Positions 7,678 to 16,273 of a DNA stretch of 64,000 nucleotides are shown one piece after another. The notes under the pieces are model-generated. The model was not told the origin of the DNA. It ran no database searches and saw only the letters and a list, made by a program, of their open reading frames with translations. The DNA comes from Actinobacteria bacterium 69-20 (GTDB taxonomy: Bacteria > Actinomycetota > Actinomycetes > Mycobacteriales > Nakamurellaceae): NCBI GenBank assembly GCA_001897425.1, contig MKSW01000033.1, forward strand, positions 1 to 64,000, in the 5' to 3' direction. Position numbers and translations under genes: made by a program. Positions within the stretch are counted from its first letter, which is position 1. The number at the start of each line of letters is the position of its first letter.

Positions 7678-8082
7678 ATGACAAAGGGCACCGGCGAAGA
7701 GGGCCGCCGATCTCTTCTGGTCTCGCATTATGGCGAATCCGTGGTCGAATCCCTCGAAGCCGTCACCGACTACTGCGGGGAGGCCGCGCTTGTCGTAGCG
7801 AAAGGTCGCGTTGCATTCGACGAAGACATATTGCTGCGGAGGTCGGTCGAGGCGATCATCAACCGGATCGGCAACACCATCCGGCGGCAATTTCCGGAGC
7901 GCCTCCTCGCCGCTTTCCCGGGCCAGCCGTGGCAGGATATCGTCGCCATGCGCATACGGATGGCGCACATCGACGCGGAGAACGATCCCGACATCATGTG
8001 GGACACCATTGTCCGGGACGTACCGAAACTGCGTCGATACATCGACGAAAAAATCCTCGGCCGAGGGACTTCGATTCGGTAA
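7678..8082 (+). CDS. hepT: HepT-like HEPN-domain toxin
   Basis: 134 residues, all-helical in character, of the HepT/DUF86 type. The RNase motif R-x4-H is seen as RIRMAH near residue 98, followed by the helix that ends in YIDEKIL. HEPN toxins cleave RNA as dimers; in MntA/HepT systems they are inactivated by AMP addition. The canonical motif is usually followed by Tyr two residues after the His; here the next residues are IDA, so the usual modified tyrosine is not obvious. The gene is co-directional with and 21 bp after the Xre-MNT gene, and the 3' end faces msrA with a 19-bp gap. Confidence 0.82.
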   Translation: MTKGTGEEGRRSLLVSHYGESVVESLEAVTDYCGEAALVVAKGRVAFDEDILLRRSVEAIINRIGNTIRRQFPERLLAAFPGQPWQDIVAMRIRMAHIDAENDPDIMWDTIVRDVPKLRRYIDEKILGRGTSIR

Positions 8083-8101
8083 CCCTATTCCGACGCAGCG
8101 C

Positions 8102-8812
8102 CTACTCCGACCGCGCGGCTTGCTCGACTTCCATCCGGTGGATATCGAGCGTGCAGCCGTTGGGGCCGTGGTTGCAGTAGCCGGCCGGATTCTTGTGCAG
8201 GTACTGCTGGTGGTAGTCCTCGGCGTAGTAGAAGGTGCCGGCATCGGTCGCCGAACGGATCTCGGTGGCCGGCTCGCCGCGGCCGTGTTCGGCCAGGACC
8301 GTGGTGAAGGCGTCGCGAGTGGCCAGCGCGACATCCCGTTGCGCATCCGTCGTGTAGAAGATCGCGGACCGGTACTGGGTGCCGATGTCGTTGCCCTGCC
8401 GGTTGGCCGTGGTCGGATCGTGGTTCTCCCAGAACGCCTTGAGTATCGCGGCGAACGTCGTCATCTGCGGGTCGTACACCACGAGAACCGTTTCGGCATG
8501 GCCGGTTCGGCCGGTGCAGACCTCTTCGTAGGTCGGGTTCGGGGTGAACCCGCCCTGGTAGCCGGCGGCGGTCGTGATCACACCGGGCAGTCGCCAGAAG
8601 ATGCGCTCGGTGCCCCAGAAGCAGCCCATGGCCAGCGAGGCGACCTCGGCGCCTTCCGGCCACGGCGGCACGGTCGGCGTGCCCAGGACCGCATGGGTGC
8701 CGGCGTGCGGCATGAGGTCGGGCCGGCCGGGCAGGGCGGTCTCTGCGGTGATCGGCGGTGCGGTATTCGGTGCGGTATAGGCGGCGCTCACGGCGCTGGT
8801 GAACCAGGACAT
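8102..8812 (-). CDS. msrA: Peptide methionine sulfoxide reductase MsrA
   Basis: A 236-residue enzyme that reduces methionine-S-sulfoxide in proteins. The catalytic cysteine is in MGCFWGTERIFW; the fold is supported by AAGYQGGFTPNPTYEEV and TGRTGHAETVLVVYDP. A resolving cysteine pair is near the C-terminus (GYCNHGPNGC). The N-terminus is about 60 residues longer than the core, as in other long MsrA forms. An exact copy of the dispersed word lies inside at 8453 and is read as MTTFAA. The gene is divergent from the aldo-keto reductase. Family and function are confident. Confidence 0.95.
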   Translation of the reverse strand: MSWFTSAVSAAYTAPNTAPPITAETALPGRPDLMPHAGTHAVLGTPTVPPWPEGAEVASLAMGCFWGTERIFWRLPGVITTAAGYQGGFTPNPTYEEVCTGRTGHAETVLVVYDPQMTTFAAILKAFWENHDPTTANRQGNDIGTQYRSAIFYTTDAQRDVALATRDAFTTVLAEHGRGEPATEIRSATDAGTFYYAEDYHQQYLHKNPAGYCNHGPNGCTLDIHRMEVEQAARSE

Positions 8813-8915
8813 GCCCCCAGCGTAGGAGCATCGGCGCGGCGGGGCCGAGGCCGTGCATCACGCCGAAGCCCGCGACCGTGCCGAATCGGTTTTCGCGACG
8901 CCGTAGGCTGGCCGG

Positions 8916-9890
8916 GTGGCTGATTCGCAGATGACGTACCGCCGCCTCGGCACCTCCGGGCTCACGGTGTCCGCCGTGGGCCTCGGCTGCAACAACCTGG
9001 GCAGGCCGAACAGCGTCACGGCCGACCCGGCCGCCGCGACCGCGGTGGTGCGGGCCGCGCTGGACGCCGGGATCACCTTCTTCGACACGGCCGACGTGTA
9101 CGGCGCGCCGTGCGGACGCTCCGAGGAGTTGCTCGGCGCAGCTCTCGGCGCGGAGCGCGAGAACGTCGTCATTGCAACGAAGTTCGGCATGGACGCGCGC
9201 GGCGCGAACGGCCGCGACTTCGGCGCCCGCGGCTCGCGGCGGTATATCCGGCAGGCGGTGGAGGCGTCGCTGGGGCGCCTGAACACGGACTGGATCGATC
9301 TCTACCAACTGCACGAGCCCGACGCCGAGACGCCCCTCGAGGAGACGCTCGCCGCACTGGACGATCTGGTGCGCGCCGGAAAGGTCCGCTACCTCGGGCA
9401 CTCGAACTTCTCGGGGTGGCAGCTGGCGGACGCGGCCTGGACGGCCCAGTCGGCCTCGCGGACGCCGTTCATCTCGGCCCAGAACCACTACTCGCTACTG
9501 CACCGCGACGCGGAACGCAACCTGATCCCGGCCGCGCATGCGTTCGGGGTCGGTGTGCTGCCGTTCTTCCCGCTGGCCAACGGCCTGCTCACCGGCAAGT
9601 ACACGCGCGACCACGCGCCCGAGGACAGTCGGCTGCAGAAGTTCAAGCCGGCGCTACTCGAGTCCGCGCCGTGGGCGGCGCTGGGGAAGCTGCAGGTGTT
9701 CGCGGACGAGCGCGGCATCGGCATGGTCGACGTCGCGGTCGGCTGGCTGCTGGCCCAGCCGCAGGTCGCGTCGGTGATCGCCGGTGCGACCCGGCCCGAG
9801 CAGGTCGCCGCCAACGCCACGGCGACGTCCTGGCAACCCACCGACGAGGATCTTGCCGCGATCGACGAGATCCTGCCCCCGCCGGCGTGA
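8916..9890 (+). CDS. Aldo-keto reductase
   Basis: A 324-residue NAD(P)H-dependent (beta/alpha)8 oxidoreductase. The catalytic tetrad is visible: Asp and Tyr in FFDTADVYG, Lys in VIATKFGMD, and His in YLGHSNFSGWQ. The start is GTG 8916 (VADSQMTYRRLGTSGLTV). It is expected to reduce aldehydes or ketones in the cytosol; the physiological substrate is unknown. The stop overlaps the GTG start of the MFS gene (GTGA), so the two are probably cotranslated. The word at 9161 is read as ENVVIA. Confidence 0.9.
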   Translation: MADSQMTYRRLGTSGLTVSAVGLGCNNLGRPNSVTADPAAATAVVRAALDAGITFFDTADVYGAPCGRSEELLGAALGAERENVVIATKFGMDARGANGRDFGARGSRRYIRQAVEASLGRLNTDWIDLYQLHEPDAETPLEETLAALDDLVRAGKVRYLGHSNFSGWQLADAAWTAQSASRTPFISAQNHYSLLHRDAERNLIPAAHAFGVGVLPFFPLANGLLTGKYTRDHAPEDSRLQKFKPALLESAPWAALGKLQVFADERGIGMVDVAVGWLLAQPQVASVIAGATRPEQVAANATATSWQPTDEDLAAIDEILPPPA

Positions 9891-11218
9891 CCGGTCAGGC
9901 CTCACGGCGGCACGGCCACACGCCCGAACGACCCGCACCGCCCGAACAGCCCGCACCGCCCGCCACGTCGACCGTTCCCGCCCGTCCGCACCGGGCCGCC
10001 GTCGCCGCGGTGGCCGTCGTGTTCACGCTCAACGGGATCGCCATGGCCGCGGCCGTCTCCCGCATGCCCGACATCAAGGCGCACATCGGCGCGAGCCCCA
10101 CCGAACTGGCCTTTGCCCTCGTGTGCGTGGGCATAGGATCGGTCGTCGCCATGCCGTTCGCCGGACGGCTCGTGCAGCGGTTCGGCACCCGCGCGATCTG
10201 CCTCCTCTTCGCCACCGTCGCCGTCATCGCATGGTCGCTGGTGCCGCTCGCCGGGTCCGTTCCGCAGCTCGCCGTGATCCTGCTCTTCGCGGGAGCCGGG
10301 ATCGGCACCTGGGATGTCGCCATGAACGTGCAGGGCTCGATCGTGGAGCGGCATCGGCATCAGGTGCTCATGCCGCTCTGGCACGGGCTGTTCTCCGCGG
10401 GCGCGGTCGTCGGGGCGCTGATCGGCGCCGCCTCCGCGCGGCTGGGCATCATCATCGCGTGGCAGCTGCCGGTGGTGTCGATCGCGGTCTGGATCGGCGT
10501 GCTCGCGAGTACCGCCACGTTCGTCCCCAACGATCCCGTCGAGCCGAGCCCACTTCCGCGCGAAACCGTCGTTTATGACGATGTTCCCGCCGGCAAGCCG
10601 GCGAAAGACGTTGCCGCCCAACGTGAGCGGGGGGCAGCCAGATCCGGCATCACTCGGGTCGAGATCCTTTTGGGTCTCATCACTCTCGGCACCGCGCTGG
10701 GCGAGGGTGCCGCGAACGACTGGCTCGCTATCGCCCTGGTGGACGGGCGGGGCGCGCCGGCCGCGATAGGCGCGCTCACACTCGCCGGATTCAACGTGAC
10801 GATGGCGATCGGCCGCTTCGCCGGCGGGCCGATCATCGCCCGGATCGGGCGAGTCGCCGCACTGCGCGCCGCGGGGCTCATCGCGGCGTCCGGAGTCCTG
10901 GTGCTGTGCCTGATCCCGGCGACCTGGACCGCGTTCGTCGGCGCGGCCGCGTGGGGGTTGGGGCTGGCTATTGTGTTCCCGTCGGCGATGTCGGCGGCCG
11001 GCGAGGTGCCCGGGCGGCGCGGACGGGCGATCGCGACGGTGTCGACGATCGGGTACGGCGGGTTCCTGTTCGGTGCCCCGCTCATCGGGGTCCTGGCGCA
11101 CCTGATGCCGCTACTGCACGCGCTGTTGGCCGTTGCCGCCGTGGTGATGATCATCGTGATCCTGGCGCCGGCGGCCCGGGAGCGCGGCGGCGTGACGCGA
11201 ACCGTGGCCGAGGCATGA
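9887..11218 (+). CDS. MFS transporter
   Basis: 443 residues with about twelve membrane segments in two six-helix halves, and a charged cytosolic linker around residues 225-255 (YDDVPAGKPAKDVAAQRERG). The GRLVQRFGTRAI segment between helices 2 and 3 is the typical MFS loop. An N-terminal cytosolic tail is rich in Pro and Ala. The start GTG 9887 overlaps the preceding stop. It is a secondary transporter of the plasma membrane, substrate unknown. The next gene, cbiB, overlaps its stop (ATGA), so it may belong to the same transcript as the cobalamin block, but this alone does not make it a corrinoid or cobalt carrier. The dispersed word at 10575 lies in the linker. Confidence 0.85.
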   Translation: MTGQASRRHGHTPERPAPPEQPAPPATSTVPARPHRAAVAAVAVVFTLNGIAMAAAVSRMPDIKAHIGASPTELAFALVCVGIGSVVAMPFAGRLVQRFGTRAICLLFATVAVIAWSLVPLAGSVPQLAVILLFAGAGIGTWDVAMNVQGSIVERHRHQVLMPLWHGLFSAGAVVGALIGAASARLGIIIAWQLPVVSIAVWIGVLASTATFVPNDPVEPSPLPRETVVYDDVPAGKPAKDVAAQRERGAARSGITRVEILLGLITLGTALGEGAANDWLAIALVDGRGAPAAIGALTLAGFNVTMAIGRFAGGPIIARIGRVAALRAAGLIAASGVLVLCLIPATWTAFVGAAAWGLGLAIVFPSAMSAAGEVPGRRGRAIATVSTIGYGGFLFGAPLIGVLAHLMPLLHALLAVAAVVMIIVILAPAARERGGVTRTVAEA

Positions 11219-12291
11219 TGCGGCGCGCAGGCGGCGGGTGGGGTGTGGGCCGGAATTGGGAGCGGGCCTGCGGGCTGCTGCTCGGGGTGGCGCTCGATGC
11301 GCTGCTCGGGGACCCGCGACGCTGGCATCCGGTCGCGGGTTTCGGGCGCGCGGCAGGAACTTTGGAGCGCCGCATGTGGGCGGATTCCCGGATGCGGGGC
11401 GTCGTATTCACCGCCCTGTGCGTGGGGTCTGCGGTCGCGGCGAGCGCCGTGGCGAGCGCCGTGGCGGAGCGCGCGGCCGGCGGGCGCACGGCTCGAAACG
11501 GCACGGCCCGAAACGGCACTGCCCGCGGCCGGATCGCCCGGACAGGCATGACGGTGATCGCGACTTGGGCCGTGCTCGGCGGCAGGAGCCTGACGGCCGA
11601 GGGCCTGGCGCTACATGATCTCCTCGATCGCGGCGATCTGGCTGGCGCGCGGGAACGGGTGACGCATCTGGTTGGCCGTGACCCGTCCGGGCTGGACGCC
11701 GCCGAGATCGCCCGTGCGGGCGTCGAATCCGTGGCCGAGAACTGCTCGGACGCCGTCGTCGCCCCGCTGCTGTGGGGCGCTGTCGCCGGCGTGCCGGGCC
11801 TGATCGGCTACCGCGCGGTGAACACGCTCGACGCGATGGTTGGGCATCGCAGCCCGCGCTACGAGCGGTTCGGGTGGGCCTCGGCACGCCTGGACGACGT
11901 CGCGAACTACCTGCCCGCCCGGGTCTGCGCGGGACTGGTGGCGCTCGTGTCCGGACGGACACAGTCGGTGTGGCGCAGGACATCCCGCTACGCTCGGCAA
12001 CACCCGAGCCCCAACTCCGGCTGGTGCGAGGCGGCGTACGCGGCCGCGCTCGGGGTGCGGCTCGGCGGAACCAACGTCTACGCGGGGCGCACGGAAATGC
12101 GGCCACACCTCGGCACCGGACGCGCCCCGACGGCCGCGGATCTTCCGCGCGCCGCCCGGCTCACGAACAGCGTCATACTCGCTGCCGCGTCCGTGGCCGC
12201 CGGGGCTGCGCTTGCGTTCGGGTCTGCCGCGGGCAGGCTTTGTGGGGCGATGTGCCGGGGCGGCCGCGCCGATCGGGGTGCGCTACAGTAG
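11215..12291 (+). CDS. cbiB: Adenosylcobinamide-phosphate synthase CbiB
   Basis: A 358-residue membrane protein that joins adenosylcobyric acid to (R)-1-amino-2-propanol or its phosphate. The N-terminal DALLGDPRRWHPVAGFGRAA is the family's opening signature. Further conserved blocks are VESVAENCSDAVVAPLLWG, GLIGYRAVNTLDAMVGHRS and FGWASARLDDVANYLPARV. Four to five membrane segments are apparent. ATG 11215 overlaps the previous stop. A cobalamin riboswitch begins directly after its stop, so the genes downstream can be regulated separately from cbiB. The word at 12165 is read as TNSVILA. Confidence 0.95.
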   Translation: MMRRAGGGWGVGRNWERACGLLLGVALDALLGDPRRWHPVAGFGRAAGTLERRMWADSRMRGVVFTALCVGSAVAASAVASAVAERAAGGRTARNGTARNGTARGRIARTGMTVIATWAVLGGRSLTAEGLALHDLLDRGDLAGARERVTHLVGRDPSGLDAAEIARAGVESVAENCSDAVVAPLLWGAVAGVPGLIGYRAVNTLDAMVGHRSPRYERFGWASARLDDVANYLPARVCAGLVALVSGRTQSVWRRTSRYARQHPSPNSGWCEAAYAAALGVRLGGTNVYAGRTEMRPHLGTGRAPTAADLPRAARLTNSVILAAASVAAGAALAFGSAAGRLCGAMCRGGRADRGALQ

Positions 12292-12292
12292 C

Positions 12293-12445
12293 GATGCCCC
12301 GCGCACCTCGCCCGGGGTGGTACAAGGCCAGCGAAGACCGGTGAGATTCCGGCGCTGTCCCGCAACGGTAATGCCCCGAAGTTCTGGGGCGAGCCCGGAC
12401 GCCTGACTTGTGCCGCTAAACCAGTCCTCGGAGGAAGGGCGGTTC
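12293..12445 (+). ncRNA. Cobalamin riboswitch
   Basis: The conserved core is seen as GACCGGTGAGATTCCGGCGC, then TGTCCCGCAACGGTA, and the B12-box-like GAGCCCGGACGCCTGACTT at about 12391-12409. It lies in the 220-bp leader between cbiB and btuF, and is followed by GC-rich sequence with CCTCGG/GGAGG elements that could mask the ribosome site. Binding of adenosylcobalamin should lower expression of btuF and the genes after it. The exact edges were judged by eye. Confidence 0.88.
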
Positions 12446-12512
12446 GGCGGCGGCGCCCCAGGCGGCCGCGGCGGACGCACTTCGTCCTCCGCGTACCGAT
12501 GGAGGATGACGC

Positions 12513-13622
12513 ATGTCACTACATTCCCGCGCCCTGGCGGCATTAATCGCTGCCGCAACGTCTATGACGCTGTTCGCGGCCTGCGCCGGCACAGCGCCGG
12601 CGGACCAGAGTGCACAGAGTTCGGCACCGGGCTCGACGCCGAGTTCGGCAGACATTTCGACACAGTCGACGTCGCCGAACAATTCCGACAGCGGCACGTC
12701 GGTCGGCGAGAACACCAGCGCCGCAACAGGTTCCGATACCTCGGCGGGAGCGATGTCCGGCTCGTCATCCGCGCCGTCGTCGGCCAACGCCTTCCCGGTG
12801 ACGGTGAAGGCGTCGAACGGCGAGGTGACCGTCACCGCGAAACCGGCTGCCATTGCGTCACTCTCGCCGACCGCGACGGAGATGCTGTATGCGATCGGCG
12901 CCGGTGACCAGGTGAAGGTCGTCGACAGGGACTCCGACTACCCGGCCGGCCTGCCGAACGCCCGCGTCGACGCCTACCAACTGAACATCGAGTCGCTCAC
13001 CAGCTTCCGGCCGGACCTCGTCGTAATGAGCGACGTCGCCCCCGACCAGGAATCGAAGTTCAAGGCTCTGGGTATGACGGTGATCGCGGAGTCCGCGCCC
13101 ACGAACCTCGACGGCACGTATGCGCAGATCATCCAACTGGGCGAGGTCACCGGGCACGCGGAGCAGGCCCGGGCGCTGGTGGCGAAGATGAAGGGCGAGG
13201 TCGCGGCGATCATCGCCGAGGCGCCGAAGCCGGGCGGCACCGCGACGTACTACTACGAACTCGACCAGACCTACTACTCGGTCACCTCGGACACATTCAT
13301 CGGCCACATCCTCGGTCTGGTCGGCCTGAAGAGCATCGCCGACGCGGCGCCCGACGCGACGAAATCCGGTGGTTACCCGCAGCTGGATTCGGAGTTCATC
13401 CTCAAGGCGAATCCCGGTTACGTCTTCCTGGCCGATTCGAAGTGCTGCCAGCAGACACCGGCGACGGTCGGCGCCAGACCGGGGTGGTCCACGCTCGGCG
13501 CGGTCTCCGGCGGACGGGTGTTCCTGCTGGACGACGACATCGCGTCCCGCTGGGGTCCACGCACGGTCGATCTGCTGCGGGCGGTGGCCGACGACATGAA
13601 AGCACATCCGGTGCAGAAATGA
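12513..13622 (+). CDS. btuF: Corrinoid-binding lipoprotein BtuF
   Basis: A 369-residue substrate-binding lipoprotein for a corrinoid ABC importer. A signal peptide ends in a lipobox (LFAAC, Cys near residue 24). A Ser/Thr-rich linker of about 70 residues follows, then a periplasmic-binding fold of the helical-backbone type: ATEMLYAIGAGDQVKVVDRD, later FIGHILGLVGLKS. ATG 12513 has GGAGG upstream. The gene is first after the riboswitch and overlaps btuC by 4 bp. The dispersed word at 12564 encodes part of the signal peptide (SMTLF). Iron-siderophore binding proteins look similar, but riboswitch and neighbours support corrinoids. Confidence 0.9.
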   Translation: MSLHSRALAALIAAATSMTLFAACAGTAPADQSAQSSAPGSTPSSADISTQSTSPNNSDSGTSVGENTSAATGSDTSAGAMSGSSSAPSSANAFPVTVKASNGEVTVTAKPAAIASLSPTATEMLYAIGAGDQVKVVDRDSDYPAGLPNARVDAYQLNIESLTSFRPDLVVMSDVAPDQESKFKALGMTVIAESAPTNLDGTYAQIIQLGEVTGHAEQARALVAKMKGEVAAIIAEAPKPGGTATYYYELDQTYYSVTSDTFIGHILGLVGLKSIADAAPDATKSGGYPQLDSEFILKANPGYVFLADSKCCQQTPATVGARPGWSTLGAVSGGRVFLLDDDIASRWGPRTVDLLRAVADDMKAHPVQK

Positions 13623-14800
13623 CACTCGGTCGGGCGCTTCATAAGTCGGCGGCGCGCACGCCGCTGGCCGGCGATGCTGCGCGCTCGGCACAAGTCTCCG
13701 GGGTGGGCATGGCCGGGGCCGCGGCGGTCGTAGGGGCGGCCGCCACCGGCGCGGGCGCAGCAGAGGAATCGGTGCGCCGCGGGCGGGTCCGGCTTCCCGT
13801 GCTCGTCTCAGCGGTGATCCTGGTGCTGTCGATGGTGCTCAGCATCGCGCTCGGGGCCGTGACGATCAGCCCAGCCGATCAGATCTCTACGCTGCTCGGG
13901 CATTTGCCGCTGATCGGATTCCACTCCGGGGTCGCGCCGATCGAGCAGGCCATCATCTGGGACCTGCGGCTCCCGCGCGTGGTGCTCGCGGCGTTGGTGG
14001 GCGCCATGCTGGCTGGCGGAGGCGCCGCCTACCAGGGGGTGCTGCGGAACTCGCTGGCCGACCCGTACCTGCTGGGGGTGGCGGCGGGGGCGGGGCTCGG
14101 GGCGACGGTGGTGATCGTGCTCGGCGGGGCCGGAACGCCGATCCTGCCGGTCGCCGCGTTCGTCGGCGCCGTGGCGGCGGTCGCGCTCACCTACACCGTC
14201 GCGGCTGCGGGTACCGAACGCGCCGGCGGCTATGCGTTGATCCTGGCCGGTGTCGCCGCGGCCGCCATGCTCACGGCGATCCAGACGTATCTGCAACAGC
14301 AGCACGCCGACCAGATGCGGCAGATCTACAACTGGATCCTCGGGTCGTTCGCGGTGGCGTCGTGGTCCGACATCTGGATGGTGGCACCGTATATCGCGAT
14401 CAGCGTCGTCGTACTGCTCGCGCATCGCCGGATTCTCGACGTGCTGCGGGTGGGCGGTGACGAGGCGACCACGCTCGGCGTCGACCCACGCCGGGCGGGC
14501 CTGGCGATCATCGGGGCGGCGACGCTGGGCACCGCGGCCGCGGTATCCGTGAGCGGGCTGATCGGCTTTGTAGGCATCGTGGCGCCGCATGCGGTTCGCC
14601 TCGTGGCGGGGGCGAGTTACCGGGTGGTGCTGCCGGTGTCGATGATCTGCGGCGGCGCCTTCCTGGTGCTGGCGGACCTGGTCGCACGTACCGTCCAGGC
14701 GCCGGCGGAGGTGCCCATCGGCGTGATCACCGCCTTCGTCGGAGGACCGTTCTTCCTCCTAGTCCTTCGCTCCCGGCGCAGCCGGCACGGGGTGTTGTGA
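13619..14800 (+). CDS. btuC: Corrinoid ABC importer permease BtuC
   Basis: A 393-residue FecCD-family permease with about nine to ten membrane segments. Family blocks are RLPRVVLAALVGAMLAGGGA, YQGVLRNSLADPYLLGV and VSVSGLIGFVGIVAPHAVRL. An unusual N-terminal extension of about 55 residues, rich in Ala and Gly, precedes the first membrane segment. The start ATG 13619 overlaps the btuF stop. It forms the transmembrane channel with BtuD and receives corrinoid from BtuF. Confidence 0.92.
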   Translation: MTLGRALHKSAARTPLAGDAARSAQVSGVGMAGAAAVVGAAATGAGAAEESVRRGRVRLPVLVSAVILVLSMVLSIALGAVTISPADQISTLLGHLPLIGFHSGVAPIEQAIIWDLRLPRVVLAALVGAMLAGGGAAYQGVLRNSLADPYLLGVAAGAGLGATVVIVLGGAGTPILPVAAFVGAVAAVALTYTVAAAGTERAGGYALILAGVAAAAMLTAIQTYLQQQHADQMRQIYNWILGSFAVASWSDIWMVAPYIAISVVVLLAHRRILDVLRVGGDEATTLGVDPRRAGLAIIGAATLGTAAAVSVSGLIGFVGIVAPHAVRLVAGASYRVVLPVSMICGGAFLVLADLVARTVQAPAEVPIGVITAFVGGPFFLLVLRSRRSRHGVL

Positions 14801-14801
14801 C

Positions 14802-15746
14802 ATGCTCCGCTGTGCCGGCATCACGGTGTCCTACGGTTCGATCGACGCGATCGCCGGAGTGGATCTGACCGCGGCGGACGGGGAATGGGTCGGCCTGATC
14901 GGGCCGAACGGCGCCGGCAAGTCGACCCTGCTGCGCGTGGTCGCCGCCCTGCAACGGCACCGCGGAACGGTGCGGATCGACGGCCGGGCCGCCGCCGGCA
15001 TGTCCCGGCGGCACCATGCCCGGCTCGTCGCGTACGTTCCGCAACAACTCGAAAAGCCCGCCGGTATGACGGTTCTCGAGTACGCCATGCTCGGCCGCAC
15101 GCCGCATATCGGCTATCTCGGCGTCGAGTCCGCAGCCGATCGGCGGTTCTGCGCGGCCCTACTCGATCGGCTCGGCATTGCCGGCCTTGCCGGGCGCATG
15201 CTGCCGACGTTGTCCGGTGGGGAGATGCAGCGCGCGGCGCTGGCCCGTGCGCTCGCGCAGCAGGCACCGGTGCTGCTGCTCGACGAGCCGACGTCCGCGC
15301 TGGATCTGGGAAACCGCATCGACGCATTGGAACTCGTCGACGACCTCCGCCGCGAGCGGGGCCTGACCGTCGTCAGCGCGATCCACGACCTGACGCTCGC
15401 TGCGCAGTTCGCGGACCGACTGGTGCTGCTCTCCGACGGTCGGATCGTGACATCCGGTGCGCCGTGCGACGTATTGGACGAGCGGCGCCTTGGGCGCTAC
15501 TTCGGTGGCACGGTGCGGGTGATCGACGACGCCTCCGGGCACATGATCGTGGCGCCGGTCCGGCGACGCGAGCGGCCGGTGAACTTCGGCGGCGACGCAG
15601 GGGTCGGTTTCGGCGACGATGTGCCGGAAGGCTTCGGCGATGTGCCAGCGGGCCTCGGCGGCGATGGGCCGGCGGACCCGCGCGTTTCGCATTGCGCGGC
15701 CGGGGCGCCCGCCGACCTCGGCGCCGGGAGTGGGGTGCCGCGGTGA
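14802..15746 (+). CDS. btuD: Corrinoid ABC importer ATPase BtuD
   Basis: A 314-residue ABC ATPase. Walker A is GPNGAGKSTLL, the signature LSGGEMQRAALA, Walker B VLLLDEPTSAL, and the switch histidine is in SAIHDLT. The last 60 residues, beyond the ATPase core, are Gly/Asp-rich and internally repetitive (GFGDDVPEGFGDVPAGLGG), which is not a usual part of the family. It powers BtuC. One base separates it from btuC, and it overlaps the cobU start (GTGA). Confidence 0.93.
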   Translation: MLRCAGITVSYGSIDAIAGVDLTAADGEWVGLIGPNGAGKSTLLRVVAALQRHRGTVRIDGRAAAGMSRRHHARLVAYVPQQLEKPAGMTVLEYAMLGRTPHIGYLGVESAADRRFCAALLDRLGIAGLAGRMLPTLSGGEMQRAALARALAQQAPVLLLDEPTSALDLGNRIDALELVDDLRRERGLTVVSAIHDLTLAAQFADRLVLLSDGRIVTSGAPCDVLDERRLGRYFGGTVRVIDDASGHMIVAPVRRRERPVNFGGDAGVGFGDDVPEGFGDVPAGLGGDGPADPRVSHCAAGAPADLGAGSGVPR

Positions 15747-16273
15747 TCACCTTCGTGCTCGGCGGTGCCCGATCCGGGAAGTCGGCGTTGGCGGAGCGGC
15801 TCGCCGCGGCCAGTGCGCGTGGCGGAAGCCGCGTCGTCGAAAACCGCAGCAGCGTCACGTATGTGGCCACGATGATCGTCGGGGATGACGCCGTTCTCGC
15901 GGAGCGCGTGGCCGCGCACCGGGCCCGTCGACCGCCGGACTGGGCAACTGTCGAAGCCGGAGCGGATCTGCCAGATGTGATTGAAACACTATCGGGCACC
16001 GTGCTTCTCGACTCGCTCGGCCCATGGATCGCCGCCCAGCCGGATTTCGTGGTCGATGCCGACGCGCTGTGCGCGGCGCTCGCCGGACGCTCCGGCGACA
16101 CGATTGTGGTCTCCGACGAGGTGGGGCTCGGGGTGTATCCGGCCACCGATCTCGGCGGCGCGTTCCGGGATGCGCTCGGCACGCTGAACCAGGCCGTGGC
16201 CGCGATCGCCGATCGGGTGCTCCTGACGGTAGCAGGGCGCGTCGTGACCCTCGATCGGCCACCGGACCGCTGA
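15743..16273 (+). CDS. cobU: Adenosylcobinamide kinase/guanylyltransferase CobU
   Basis: A 176-residue bifunctional enzyme that phosphorylates adenosylcobinamide and transfers GMP to make AdoCbi-GDP. The P-loop is [12 protein letters not shown]; the GMP-accepting histidine is in [11 protein letters not shown]; the C-terminal [20 protein letters not shown] is diagnostic. GTG 15743 overlaps the btuD stop. A short insert around residue 30 carries [11 protein letters not shown]. The dispersed word at 15885 is read as DDAVLAE. Confidence 0.94.
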   Translation: MITFVLGGARSGKSALAERLAAASARGGSRVVENRSSVTYVATMIVGDDAVLAERVAAHRARRPPDWATVEAGADLPDVIETLSGTVLLDSLGPWIAAQPDFVVDADALCAALAGRSGDTIVVSDEVGLGVYPATDLGGAFRDALGTLNQAVAAIADRVLLTVAGRVVTLDRPPDR

